A model generated the notes under the pieces. That model searched no databases and was not told where the DNA came from. It saw only the letters and a program-made list of their open reading frames with translations. The translations under genes were made by a program, and so were the position numbers. This document shows positions 33,349 to 41,200 of a stretch of DNA of 64,000 nucleotides, one piece after another (positions within the stretch are counted from its first letter, which is position 1; every line of letters begins with the position of its first letter). This DNA comes from JAAFJM01 sp964529175 (GTDB lineage: Bacteria; Bacteroidota; Bacteroidia; UKL13-3), in assembly GCA_964529175.1 (NCBI GenBank), contig CAZGVO010000004.1, positions 1 through 64,000 on the forward strand, written 5' to 3'.

Positions 33349-35706
33349 ATGAAAAAAATAGGTTTTACTGCGCTATTTAGTTTGGTATTATTGACTCAAA
33401 CTGCATTTGGACAAGATAACAGAAGTACTCAGTTTGATGTATTGAACTATTCCATTCACTTAAATATTCAAAACTTAAGTTTAAAAACCATTGGTGGTAA
33501 TGCCGAAATTACCATTCAAGCGTTACAAAATAATTTAAGTACAGCTTGGTTTGATTTAGCTATACTAAAAGTTGATTCAATTTTAATCAATAAAAATAAA
33601 ACTATTTTTACACAAAACGATTCCCAAGTTTTTATAAACTTAGGAACACCCGCCAATAAAAACGATATAGTTAAACTCAATATATTTTATAAAGGTATGC
33701 CAACTAAAGATGCAAGTTGGGGAGGATTTTATTTTACAGGTAATTACGCCTTTAATATGGGTGTTGGGTTTACAGTAAATCCGCATAATTATGGCAGGGC
33801 TTGGTTTCCATGTGTGGATAATTTTACCGATAGAAGCACTTACGATTTCCATATTACTACTGATAGTAACTACATGGCTGTTTGCAATGGATTACCACAA
33901 CCAACTACTATTAACAGCAATAACTCTTTAACTTGGCATTGGCAGTTAAATCAACCTATTCCAACTTATTTGGCATGCGTGGCAGTTAGCACATACACAC
34001 CAGTAAAATTCACCTACCAAGGTAAAAACAAAAACTTAGAGGTAATACTTGCAGCACAAGCAAAAGATACTATAAAAGTAAAAGCAAGTATGGTAAACTT
34101 AAATAAAGCTTTGCAGTTTTTTGAAGAAAAATTTGCTCCTTATCCTTTTGATAGAGCAGGTTATGTCATGGTTCCTTTTGATGGAGGTGCTATGGAACAT
34201 GCTACCTGTATTACATACCCTTTATTTGGAGTAGATGGCACTTTGAATTACGAAACTTTAATGGCTCACGAATTGAGCCACATGTGGTGGGGCGATATGG
34301 TAACTTGCGAAAATGCCAGTGAAATGTGGCTTAACGAAGGTTGGGCCAGTTTTTGCGAAGCATTATTTTTAGAGTTGATGTATAATAAACAAACTTATTA
34401 TGCCGATATGAACGAAAAGCTACTTTATGTAATGCGTTCAGCTCATATTAGAGATGGTGGATTTTTAGTGTTAAATCAAATTCCGCATAAGGTAACTTAT
34501 GGCGACCATGTATATAAAAAAGGAGCTTTAACGGTAGCTGCGTTGCGTTATTACATGGGCGACTCAGCTTTTTACCAAGCTTGCAATAGTTACTTAACTA
34601 AATATAAGTTTCAACCAAGTAACTCTATTCAACTTAGAAACGAATTTCAAAAATTTACCAATAAAAACTTAACTTCATTTTTTAACGAATGGGTGTTTAC
34701 TGCCGGAAGCGCGGCCATTGTAGCTAGCCAATACCGCGTTTACATTGGCAATGCAGCTAACTTTGTAGAAGTTACTTTAAGACAACACAGCCGCGGAAAT
34801 AATATTACCTATAGCCATATTCCTTATAAAATTACTTTGTTTAACAATAAAGGAGAAACTTTTATTTACACTGATTCTATCAATACTTATGAGCAAGAAT
34901 TATTGATTAGAGTTCCTTATGATTTTTTTCCGGAGTTTTTATTGGTTAACGAAAACAATGAACTGCCATTGGCAAGAACTTATAATTTAGAAACCATTAA
35001 AGGAACTGGTCTTAAAACCTTTCCTGATGCTTTATTAAGTTTAAATGTACAACAAAATACCGATTCAGCTACCATTTTAGCGGAGCATTATTGGGTGGGT
35101 GCTTCGCAATACGAAGTAGCAGCAAAAGGAGTTAGAATAAGTAATTACCGTTTTTGGAATATAGATGGTTATTTTGATGTAAATAAAACCAAAGGCCAAA
35201 TTTATTTTAACTACGATGGAACCACTCCAACCAATCCAAATGCTGGTTACTTAGATTATACCTTGCCATTTACCAATGAAGATAGTTTAGTACTTTTATA
35301 CAAAGCGCCTGGCACCAATACTTGGGTTATTCATACTGATAATACAAAAATAACTGGCGGTAGCAAAACCGATAAAACAGGCAGATTCACTACCAATAAA
35401 ATTGAAAAAGGTATGTATGCCATTGGTGTTTACGATTACAAAGTTGGTTTAAAAAATGCTGCAAAAAAAGAAACAGGATTTATACTTTACCCCAACCCTA
35501 CCAAACACCAAATCAATATTGAAATAAGTGAAAAATTATTGAATACCACTGCCATTATTTACGATATAAATGGAAAAGAAGTTCAAAAAGTGGTATTAAA
35601 CAAACCAATACAAACTATTAATATTGAGCATCTTACAAAAGGTACTTATTTTATCAATATTGATAACTTAGGAAGTAGCACTTCAAAAAAGTTTATAGTA
35701 GAATAA
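33349..35706 (+). CDS. M1-family zinc aminopeptidase with T9SS type A sorting domain
   Basis: About 785 residues. Signal peptide MKKIGFTALFSLVLLTQTAF ends before GQDN. An N-terminal beta domain (YSIHLNIQNLSLKTIGG) precedes the substrate-anchor motif DGGAMEHAT. The zinc site is H307-E-L-S-H311 with E330 in NEGWASF, the H-E-x-x-H-(18)-E spacing of M1 peptidases. The C-terminal ~80 residues are a type A sorting domain (GFILYPNPTKHQINIEIS, then TKGTYFINIDN). It should release N-terminal amino acids from peptides outside the cell or on its surface. The start at the ATG at 33349 puts the signal peptide first; an in-frame TTG lies seven codons earlier. Confidence 0.95.
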   Translation: MKKIGFTALFSLVLLTQTAFGQDNRSTQFDVLNYSIHLNIQNLSLKTIGGNAEITIQALQNNLSTAWFDLAILKVDSILINKNKTIFTQNDSQVFINLGTPANKNDIVKLNIFYKGMPTKDASWGGFYFTGNYAFNMGVGFTVNPHNYGRAWFPCVDNFTDRSTYDFHITTDSNYMAVCNGLPQPTTINSNNSLTWHWQLNQPIPTYLACVAVSTYTPVKFTYQGKNKNLEVILAAQAKDTIKVKASMVNLNKALQFFEEKFAPYPFDRAGYVMVPFDGGAMEHATCITYPLFGVDGTLNYETLMAHELSHMWWGDMVTCENASEMWLNEGWASFCEALFLELMYNKQTYYADMNEKLLYVMRSAHIRDGGFLVLNQIPHKVTYGDHVYKKGALTVAALRYYMGDSAFYQACNSYLTKYKFQPSNSIQLRNEFQKFTNKNLTSFFNEWVFTAGSAAIVASQYRVYIGNAANFVEVTLRQHSRGNNITYSHIPYKITLFNNKGETFIYTDSINTYEQELLIRVPYDFFPEFLLVNENNELPLARTYNLETIKGTGLKTFPDALLSLNVQQNTDSATILAEHYWVGASQYEVAAKGVRISNYRFWNIDGYFDVNKTKGQIYFNYDGTTPTNPNAGYLDYTLPFTNEDSLVLLYKAPGTNTWVIHTDNTKITGGSKTDKTGRFTTNKIEKGMYAIGVYDYKVGLKNAAKKETGFILYPNPTKHQINIEISEKLLNTTAIIYDINGKEVQKVVLNKPIQTINIEHLTKGTYFINIDNLGSSTSKKFIVE

Positions 35707-35745
35707 GCTTTAAATGAATTGCAAAATCAATTATTTAAAATTAAA

Positions 35746-36759
35746 CTATAAATCTTTTGAGTTTATTTGGTCTTTGTTTTTTATTTTTTCAATACAATAT
35801 TCTATATAAGTTTTATAATCATCAAAATTGCTGAATAACTCCATTTTATATATTATGGCCTCTAAATCTTGTGCTTCATTCTTTTCAGAATTTTCCATTA
35901 AATTATTTAAAACATCATCTATTTTTAAACCTTTACTTTTAGAAAGTAAATTTGTATCAATTTTACAATTTGCAATAATTGCAGCGGAATAGAAGTCCTT
36001 TAACGCTTTTTTGTAATCATGTTTTACAGTATACATTAGTCCTCGATTGTAGTAGCTATTTTCATTAAGTGAATCTTGAATTATTGAATAAGTGTAATGT
36101 TTAATAGCACTTGTAAAACAGCGAATTCGAGCATAATAATGACCTATTTCAATATGGTATTTTGCATGATTATTTAGGAATGTTGCTGAATCCTTTATTT
36201 CAAATTGGTTGCACTTATTATTCTCCTCCAACTTATAATAGTCTGTAATAAATGGCATTCCAAATAATCCATTATCAATTCTAATTTTTACTAAATCAAC
36301 TGTTAAACAATCTTCTAAATCTACTTTAATTGAAATGCGATTATCATGATAACGTATATCCAAATAGTTTTTATTATTAGAACTAGCGGCTTCAATTATT
36401 TTATAATCATAATATTTACCAATACTTCCAAATTTCTTATTTATAGTAAAAGTCATAAATAATAAACAAACAACCAATATAGACATGATGCCAATTCCAA
36501 AATGTTTTATGATTTTAATTTTTGTCGTTACAATAATGAATATCGTAATTATTGAAAGTATTACGACCAAAAAGTTTTTTATATCAAGTACATCTTCAGT
36601 TTTATTTACCAATTCACTACAAAATGATATATACATTTTTAGACTTGTATAAAGCAAAAGTAAATTTAAGATGATGTAAAATAAAACTTTTAAAATTGTC
36701 CAAAATATAGATTTACTATTTACAAAATTTGTAACACGTTGTTTGTCTATTTTAAGCAT
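35746..36759 (-). CDS. Membrane protein with TPR-like C-terminal part
   Basis: 337 residues. Three membrane segments fall in the first ~115 residues (WTILKVLFYIILNLLLLY, FLVVILSIITIFIIV, GIMSILVVCLLFMTF). A beta-like region follows to about residue 195. Helical TPR-like repeats occupy ~200-275: HYARIRCFTSAIKHYTYS, then NSYYNRGLMYTVKHDYKKAL with the TPR G/A/Y-R-G pattern. It is the third gene of a unit with the MORN lipoprotein (gap 12 bp) and the flavin reductase. No specific role was recognised. Confidence 0.7.
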   Translation of the reverse strand: MLKIDKQRVTNFVNSKSIFWTILKVLFYIILNLLLLYTSLKMYISFCSELVNKTEDVLDIKNFLVVILSIITIFIIVTTKIKIIKHFGIGIMSILVVCLLFMTFTINKKFGSIGKYYDYKIIEAASSNNKNYLDIRYHDNRISIKVDLEDCLTVDLVKIRIDNGLFGMPFITDYYKLEENNKCNQFEIKDSATFLNNHAKYHIEIGHYYARIRCFTSAIKHYTYSIIQDSLNENSYYNRGLMYTVKHDYKKALKDFYSAAIIANCKIDTNLLSKSKGLKIDDVLNNLMENSEKNEAQDLEAIIYKMELFSNFDDYKTYIEYCIEKIKNKDQINSKDL

Positions 36760-36771
36760 TATCTTGATTCT

Positions 36772-37422
36772 TTAGTAGATTTTTTCAGAAATCAAACTAT
36801 CGCCTTGATAGGTAGTCCAACGGCCTACTGGCTCATTATTTTTATAATAACCATATCGAATTGTATTGTTTTCAAAATACTGTTTATAGGCTCCATTAAC
36901 TATTCCATCAATTTCAAAATACTCTTGCAGCAAATCACCTGTTAAACTATCAAATATTTGAGTTTTTCCATTGAACTTACAATTCATTATATGGTTAATT
37001 TCTTTCAAATTACCATTTGCAAAAAAAGCTATCTGTTTAAATCCAACATTCACATTACTATCACAAAAACAAGGAATAGGTTTATCTAAAATTTTATACC
37101 TTTCAACTATTCCATTCAAATAATAATATGCAATAGTGTCATTCAGAAAACCATTTTTGTAATTTTCTCTTACTATCCCATTTGTATTTACATAAGTCCA
37201 TTTCCCATTCTTTTCTCTATTTTTTCTACTACCAAAGCACTTTATTATGCCATTTTCATTAAAAAAAATAACTGAATAGTTAAATGAATCAACTTCATTA
37301 TAATTAGTTATAGAACTAACTTTACCATTTTTAAAATAAGCAATACTGATTTTTTCTTGGTTACAAGAAGTAAAAACTACAACAGTTAAAATAAGGAAAT
37401 AAAGTGTATTAATCATTTTCAA
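36772..37422 (-). CDS. MORN-repeat lipoprotein
   Basis: 216 residues with a lipoprotein signal ending in VVVFTSCNQ (lipobox Cys near residue 20). The body consists of MORN/YwqK-type units: YFKNGKVSSITNY, NGKWTYVNTNGIVRENYKNG, YYLNGIVERYK and YEINGIVNGAYKQYFENN-like segments (actual: EIDGIVNGAYKQYF). Many such proteins are annotated 'toxin-antitoxin system YwqK family antitoxin', a name derived from one B. subtilis protein that should not be taken as function here. The gap to the upstream flavin reductase is 10 bp. Confidence 0.75.
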   Translation of the reverse strand: MKMINTLYFLILTVVVFTSCNQEKISIAYFKNGKVSSITNYNEVDSFNYSVIFFNENGIIKCFGSRKNREKNGKWTYVNTNGIVRENYKNGFLNDTIAYYYLNGIVERYKILDKPIPCFCDSNVNVGFKQIAFFANGNLKEINHIMNCKFNGKTQIFDSLTGDLLQEYFEIDGIVNGAYKQYFENNTIRYGYYKNNEPVGRWTTYQGDSLISEKIY

Positions 37423-37432
37423 AATTTAGCCC

Positions 37433-38323
37433 CTACCCTAACAAAACTTTCCAAGCATCAGTTACTTTGTTTTGTAGCAATAAATGATGCGCATAACGGT
37501 GCAACTCTAATTGAAGATGTTCCAAATCGTGCGCAAAACGGGTATGAATTTCCATAACTTCTTTATTCATGCGTTTGTAAATTTCAGCACTATCGGAATC
37601 AGGCATGGCTTGCTCATTGGCAAGCATTCCTAAATCATTACCAGTAAGCACCTTGCTTAGTCTAATGGCATCAGGCAAACTATTTACACCCATACCTAAA
37701 TTTTTATTAGGTTTTGGTACTTCAAATAAGGCATCGCCATTGGCCCTAACATACCAATCACTACCCAAACGGCCTACCAAATCCATTTTATGTTGGTCAA
37801 TTTTACCATCAATGGTCAATACCGATTCATCAATATGCATCAAAATAATTTCAGCTATCACCAAATTTCCAGCACCACCTTCATTGCCTGTTTCAATAAT
37901 ATCGCGCACTTTACACTCAAACTGCACCGGACTTTCTTTAACCCTAAATGGTTTTACTTTTTCTGATGCCAATGCAGTAAAACCCGATTTTTCAAACTCA
38001 TTTACACCCTTTGGATACTCGCAACTAGCCAAACTCATTTGTTGCACCATATTGTAATTAACCACATTGATTACCACTTCTTTAGTAGCCATTACGTTTT
38101 CTAAAGTATGTTTAATAGTATTATCGCGCACCCTGCGAGCAGGCGAAAATATTAACGTAGTTGGGTTTGAACCAAAAATATTAAAGAAACTAAAAGGACT
38201 TAAATTAGGATTACCTGCTGCATCTACAGTACTTGCAAAACAAATAGGACGAGGCGCAATAGCAGTTAACAAAGCATTGTGAAACTCTGCTAATGGTAGT
38301 TCTTTGGGTGTTATGGTTTTCAT
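37433..38323 (-). CDS. Flavin reductase family protein
   Basis: 296 residues. The N-terminal ~200 residues form a flavin-reductase-like FMN-binding split barrel: ITAIAPRPICFASTVD, then NLSPFSFFNIFGSNPTTLIF, typical of the phosphate and isoalloxazine contacts. VVNYNMVQQMSLASCEYP and SPVQFECKVRDII follow. The C-terminal ~90 residues are helical and His-rich (THTRFAHDLEHLQLELHRYA type). Family members reduce or bind flavin; many of this longer Bacteroidota form have no tested role. It heads an operon with the MORN lipoprotein and TPR membrane protein. Confidence 0.88.
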   Translation of the reverse strand: MKTITPKELPLAEFHNALLTAIAPRPICFASTVDAAGNPNLSPFSFFNIFGSNPTTLIFSPARRVRDNTIKHTLENVMATKEVVINVVNYNMVQQMSLASCEYPKGVNEFEKSGFTALASEKVKPFRVKESPVQFECKVRDIIETGNEGGAGNLVIAEIILMHIDESVLTIDGKIDQHKMDLVGRLGSDWYVRANGDALFEVPKPNKNLGMGVNSLPDAIRLSKVLTGNDLGMLANEQAMPDSDSAEIYKRMNKEVMEIHTRFAHDLEHLQLELHRYAHHLLLQNKVTDAWKVLLG

Positions 38324-38383
38324 TTTGGTTGATTGAAAAATTGTTTTTTTAATTGCTAAATTGTTGTATTGCTATATTGTTAC

Positions 38384-38439
38384 GTCAGTTCGAGCGAAGT
38401 CGAGAACGTTTTACGGTTCTCGACTACGCTCGAACTGAC
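38384..38439. repeat. Long inverted repeat upstream of the flavin reductase
   Basis: Two 24-base arms (38384-38407 and 38416-38439) are complementary except at one position and enclose an 8-base loop. The arm contains TTCGAGCGAAGTCGAGAAC, a dispersed element common in Bacteroidota intergenic DNA. It could form a stable hairpin in RNA and may end the tyrS transcript, but it has no T run. Confidence 0.8.
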
Positions 38440-38482
38440 TTTATAATTGCCAGAAGCTAACAGCTAGTTGCCAGAAGCCCTT

Positions 38483-39766
38483 CTAATTCACTGTTATTAA
38501 AAAATAGTTCTTTTTACCTTTTTGAGCAATTAAGAATTTATTGTTTATTAATTGATTGGTAGCAATAGTTTCTGCATCGTTCTCCACTTTGGTTTTATTA
38601 ATGCTTACTCCACCGCCTGCAATCATTTTTCTAGCTTCGCCTTTTGATGGAAATACTGCAGCTTTCTCTGCTAATAATTCTACCACATTTAAGCCATTTT
38701 CTAAATCATTTTTAGCAATGGTAAATTGAGGCACACCCGAAAATATATCTAAAAAGGTTTCCTCATCTAATTGCGCAAATGCTTCGGCAGTAGCATTTCC
38801 AAACAAAATATTGGATGCCTCAACAGCTGTACTATAATCTGCTTCGCTATGCGTTCTAATGGTAATTTCTTTAGCTAATGCTTTTTGTAAAATACGTAAA
38901 TGTGGTGCTTTAGCATGTTCTTCTTTTAAATTTTCTATTTCTTCTTTGGTTAATAAAGTAAAAATATAAATCCAAGTAGCGGCATCGCTATCGCTGGCAT
39001 TTAACCAAAATTGGTAAAACTTGTATGGCGATGTTTTTTTTCTATCTAACCAAACAGCACCACTCTCGGTTTTTCCAAACTTAGTACCATCGGCTTTTTT
39101 AATTAATTGTGTGGTCATGGCATAAGCCTCACCAGCATCTTTACGTCTAATTAATTCGGTACCGGTAACTATATTTCCCCATTGGTCGCTACCGCCCATT
39201 TGCACTTGGCAGTTAAGGTTTTTCCATAAATAGTAAAAATCGTAGCCTTGCACCAATTGGTAGGTAAACTCAGTAAAACTCATTCCGGTATCGCCTTCCA
39301 AACGTTTTTTAACCGAATCTTTAGCCATCATGTAATTTACAGTAATGTGCTTACCAATATCGCGAATAAAATCAAGGAAAGTAATGCCTTTAAACCAATC
39401 GTAATTATTTACTAAAATAGCTCCATTTTCGCCCGCATTAAAGTCTAAAAAATGGCTCAATTGTTTTTTCAAACAATCTTCGTTATGGCGCAAAATATCT
39501 TCTGAAAGTAAATTACGTTCATCGCTTTTACCTGATGGATCGCCAACCATACCAGTAGCACCACCCACCAAAGCTACCGGCTGATGGCCCGAACGCTGAA
39601 AATGAATCAATGTCATTATTTGGGTTAAATGACCCACATGTAAACTATCAGCAGTTGGGTCAAAACCTATATATCCGCGCGTAACTTGTTTATTCAGTAA
39701 TTCTTCTGTTCCAGGCATTACATCGTGTAACATGCCGCGCCATTTTAGTTCTTCAATAAAGTTCAT
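38483..39766 (-). CDS. tyrS: Tyrosine-tRNA ligase
   Basis: 427 residues, standard for bacterial TyrRS. It charges tRNA-Tyr with tyrosine. Class I motifs: the HIGH counterpart is H-V-G-H-L in TADSLHVGHLTQIM, and the KMSKS counterpart is KFGKTESG. Tyrosine-binding residues are visible in YQLVQGYDFYYLW and QMGGSDQWGNI. The last ~65 residues form an S4 RNA-binding domain (EARKMIAGGGVSINKTKV). No upstream T-box-like structure was seen. Confidence 0.97.
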   Translation of the reverse strand: MNFIEELKWRGMLHDVMPGTEELLNKQVTRGYIGFDPTADSLHVGHLTQIMTLIHFQRSGHQPVALVGGATGMVGDPSGKSDERNLLSEDILRHNEDCLKKQLSHFLDFNAGENGAILVNNYDWFKGITFLDFIRDIGKHITVNYMMAKDSVKKRLEGDTGMSFTEFTYQLVQGYDFYYLWKNLNCQVQMGGSDQWGNIVTGTELIRRKDAGEAYAMTTQLIKKADGTKFGKTESGAVWLDRKKTSPYKFYQFWLNASDSDAATWIYIFTLLTKEEIENLKEEHAKAPHLRILQKALAKEITIRTHSEADYSTAVEASNILFGNATAEAFAQLDEETFLDIFSGVPQFTIAKNDLENGLNVVELLAEKAAVFPSKGEARKMIAGGGVSINKTKVENDAETIATNQLINNKFLIAQKGKKNYFLITVN

Positions 39767-39873
39767 CTTAATCTTAAAAAATCGAAGTGCAATTATAAGG
39801 TTTATTGATTAATTGAACTACTTACAATTCGATTTGTTGCCACAATAAAATTACTTTTTTTGCTTTTAAAATT

Positions 39874-39881
39874 TATTTTTG
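39874..39881 (+). promoter_or_regulatory. -7 element upstream of the frameshifted T9SS gene
   Basis: TATTTTTG matches TAnnTTTG; a transcript from about 39887 would have a 13-base leader to the ATG at 39900. No convincing -33 TTG is found at the usual distance. Confidence 0.35.
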
Positions 39882-39899
39882 ATAATTAATTCAAAACCA

Positions 39900-41125
39900 A
39901 TGAAAACAAGATTTTTACTTATTAGCGCCTGTTTGTTTATTTCAATAAAAATCAATGCACAAGTATTTGGCTGTACCGACCCTTTAGCCAATAATTACAA
40001 CGCCAATGCTACAAAAAACAATGGAACTTGCACTTATAATACTACAACAGCCGATGTAGTGAGTAGTAGTAATTTGCCTTCGCAATTATTAGAAACTTCT
40101 GGATTAACATTTTGGAATAATTTACTATTTACTCATAACGACAATGATGATTTAAAAATTTATGCCATTGATACTACAACTGGCTCAATCATTAACAGTT
40201 ACAACCTTAATGGAACGGCCAATATTGATTGGGAAGAAATAGCTCAAGATGAAAACTATTTGTATGTAGGCAATTTTGGGAATAACAGCAGTGGAAATAG
40301 AACCAATTTGAAAATTTTAAGAATTGAAAAAAGCAGCATTTTAAACAACAATTTAAAAATAGATACCATTAATTTCTCTTACTCTAATCAAACTGATTTT
40401 ACAGCTACTGCCGCTAATAAAACCGATTTTGATTGCGAAGCTTTTATAGTAACCACCGATAGCATTTATTTACCAAACAATGGAACACCAATCAAACAAG
40501 TTTATATGCATTGAGCAAAATACCAGGTACTTACACTGCTCAATACAAAAACAGTTACGATGTACAAGGTTTGGTTACTGGAGCCACCTTATTAGAAAGC
40601 AAAAAACTAGTTGTACTTTGCGGTTATACTTCACTTTTACAGCCATTTACCATATTGCTTTACGATTATGAGACAAATGATTTTTTTAGCGGAAACAAAC
40701 GTAAAATAAACCTGAATTTAGCATTTAATCAAGTAGAGGGAATAGCCACTAATAATGGTTTAAAGTATTTTATTAGCAATGAATTTTTTACTAAGAGTGT
40801 TGTTACTGTTAACCAAAAATTACAAACCTTAAACTTTTATCCATACTTGTCAAATTATTTGGGTTTAACCAATACAAGTACAAAAACCGAATTGCCAAAC
40901 AATGCTATAACAATATATCCAAACCCTGTAAAACACACCTTAAGTATTGATTTTCAAGAAAATAACAAAACAAATAATTACATGATTATCAATAATATAG
41001 GTAAATTGGTTTTAGAAGGAAATTTAAGCCATAATACGAACCAAATAAACGTTGAAAGCCTTCAAAATGGAATTTACCAACTTGTTATTAATAACCATCA
41101 AACCATAAAGTTTATAAAGGAATAA
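39900..41125 (+). pseudogene. T9SS type A secreted protein gene split by a frameshift
   Basis: Two adjacent reading frames (39900-40514 and the frame ending at 41125) encode one protein. The first carries a signal peptide (RFLLISACLFISIKINAQ), the GCTDPLANNYN...NNGTCTY motif typical of Bacteroidota surface proteins, and the start of an SdiA-regulated/beta-propeller-like region (GLTFWNNLLFTHNDNDDLKI, NIDWEEIAQDENYLYVGNFG). The second continues it (LVTGATLLESKKLVVLCGY) and ends with a type A sorting domain (AITIYPNPVKHTLSIDF). At 40464-40474 ATTTATTTACC breaks the frame; reading the other frame just after it gives FTKQWNTNQTSLYALSKIPG, a smooth join. The second frame has no ATG near its beginning. 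Loss of one TTTA unit, or a single-base error, explains it. Confidence 0.85.
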
Positions 41126-41143
41126 GTACGAAAAGTATAGCAT

Positions 41144-41181
41144 AAAAAAGGGGCTGTCTTATTTAAGATAGCCCCTTTTTT
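41144..41181. terminator. Bidirectional intrinsic terminator
   Basis: AAAAAGGGGCTGTCTTA and TAAGATAGCCCCTTTTT form a long stem with one G-T pair, flanked by A and T runs, between convergent genes. Confidence 0.88.
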
Positions 41182-41200
41182 TTTATTAAATTAATATTTC

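Noticed and set aside
36772..37422. Antitoxin (YwqK name) of a toxin-antitoxin pair
   Set aside because: The protein is a lipoprotein of MORN repeats and no toxin is adjacent; the name is carried over from a distant homologue.
40511..41125. Second half of the frameshifted T9SS gene as an independent gene
   Set aside because: It would start at a TTG, lacks a signal peptide although it carries a type IX sorting tail, and joins the previous frame without a gap.
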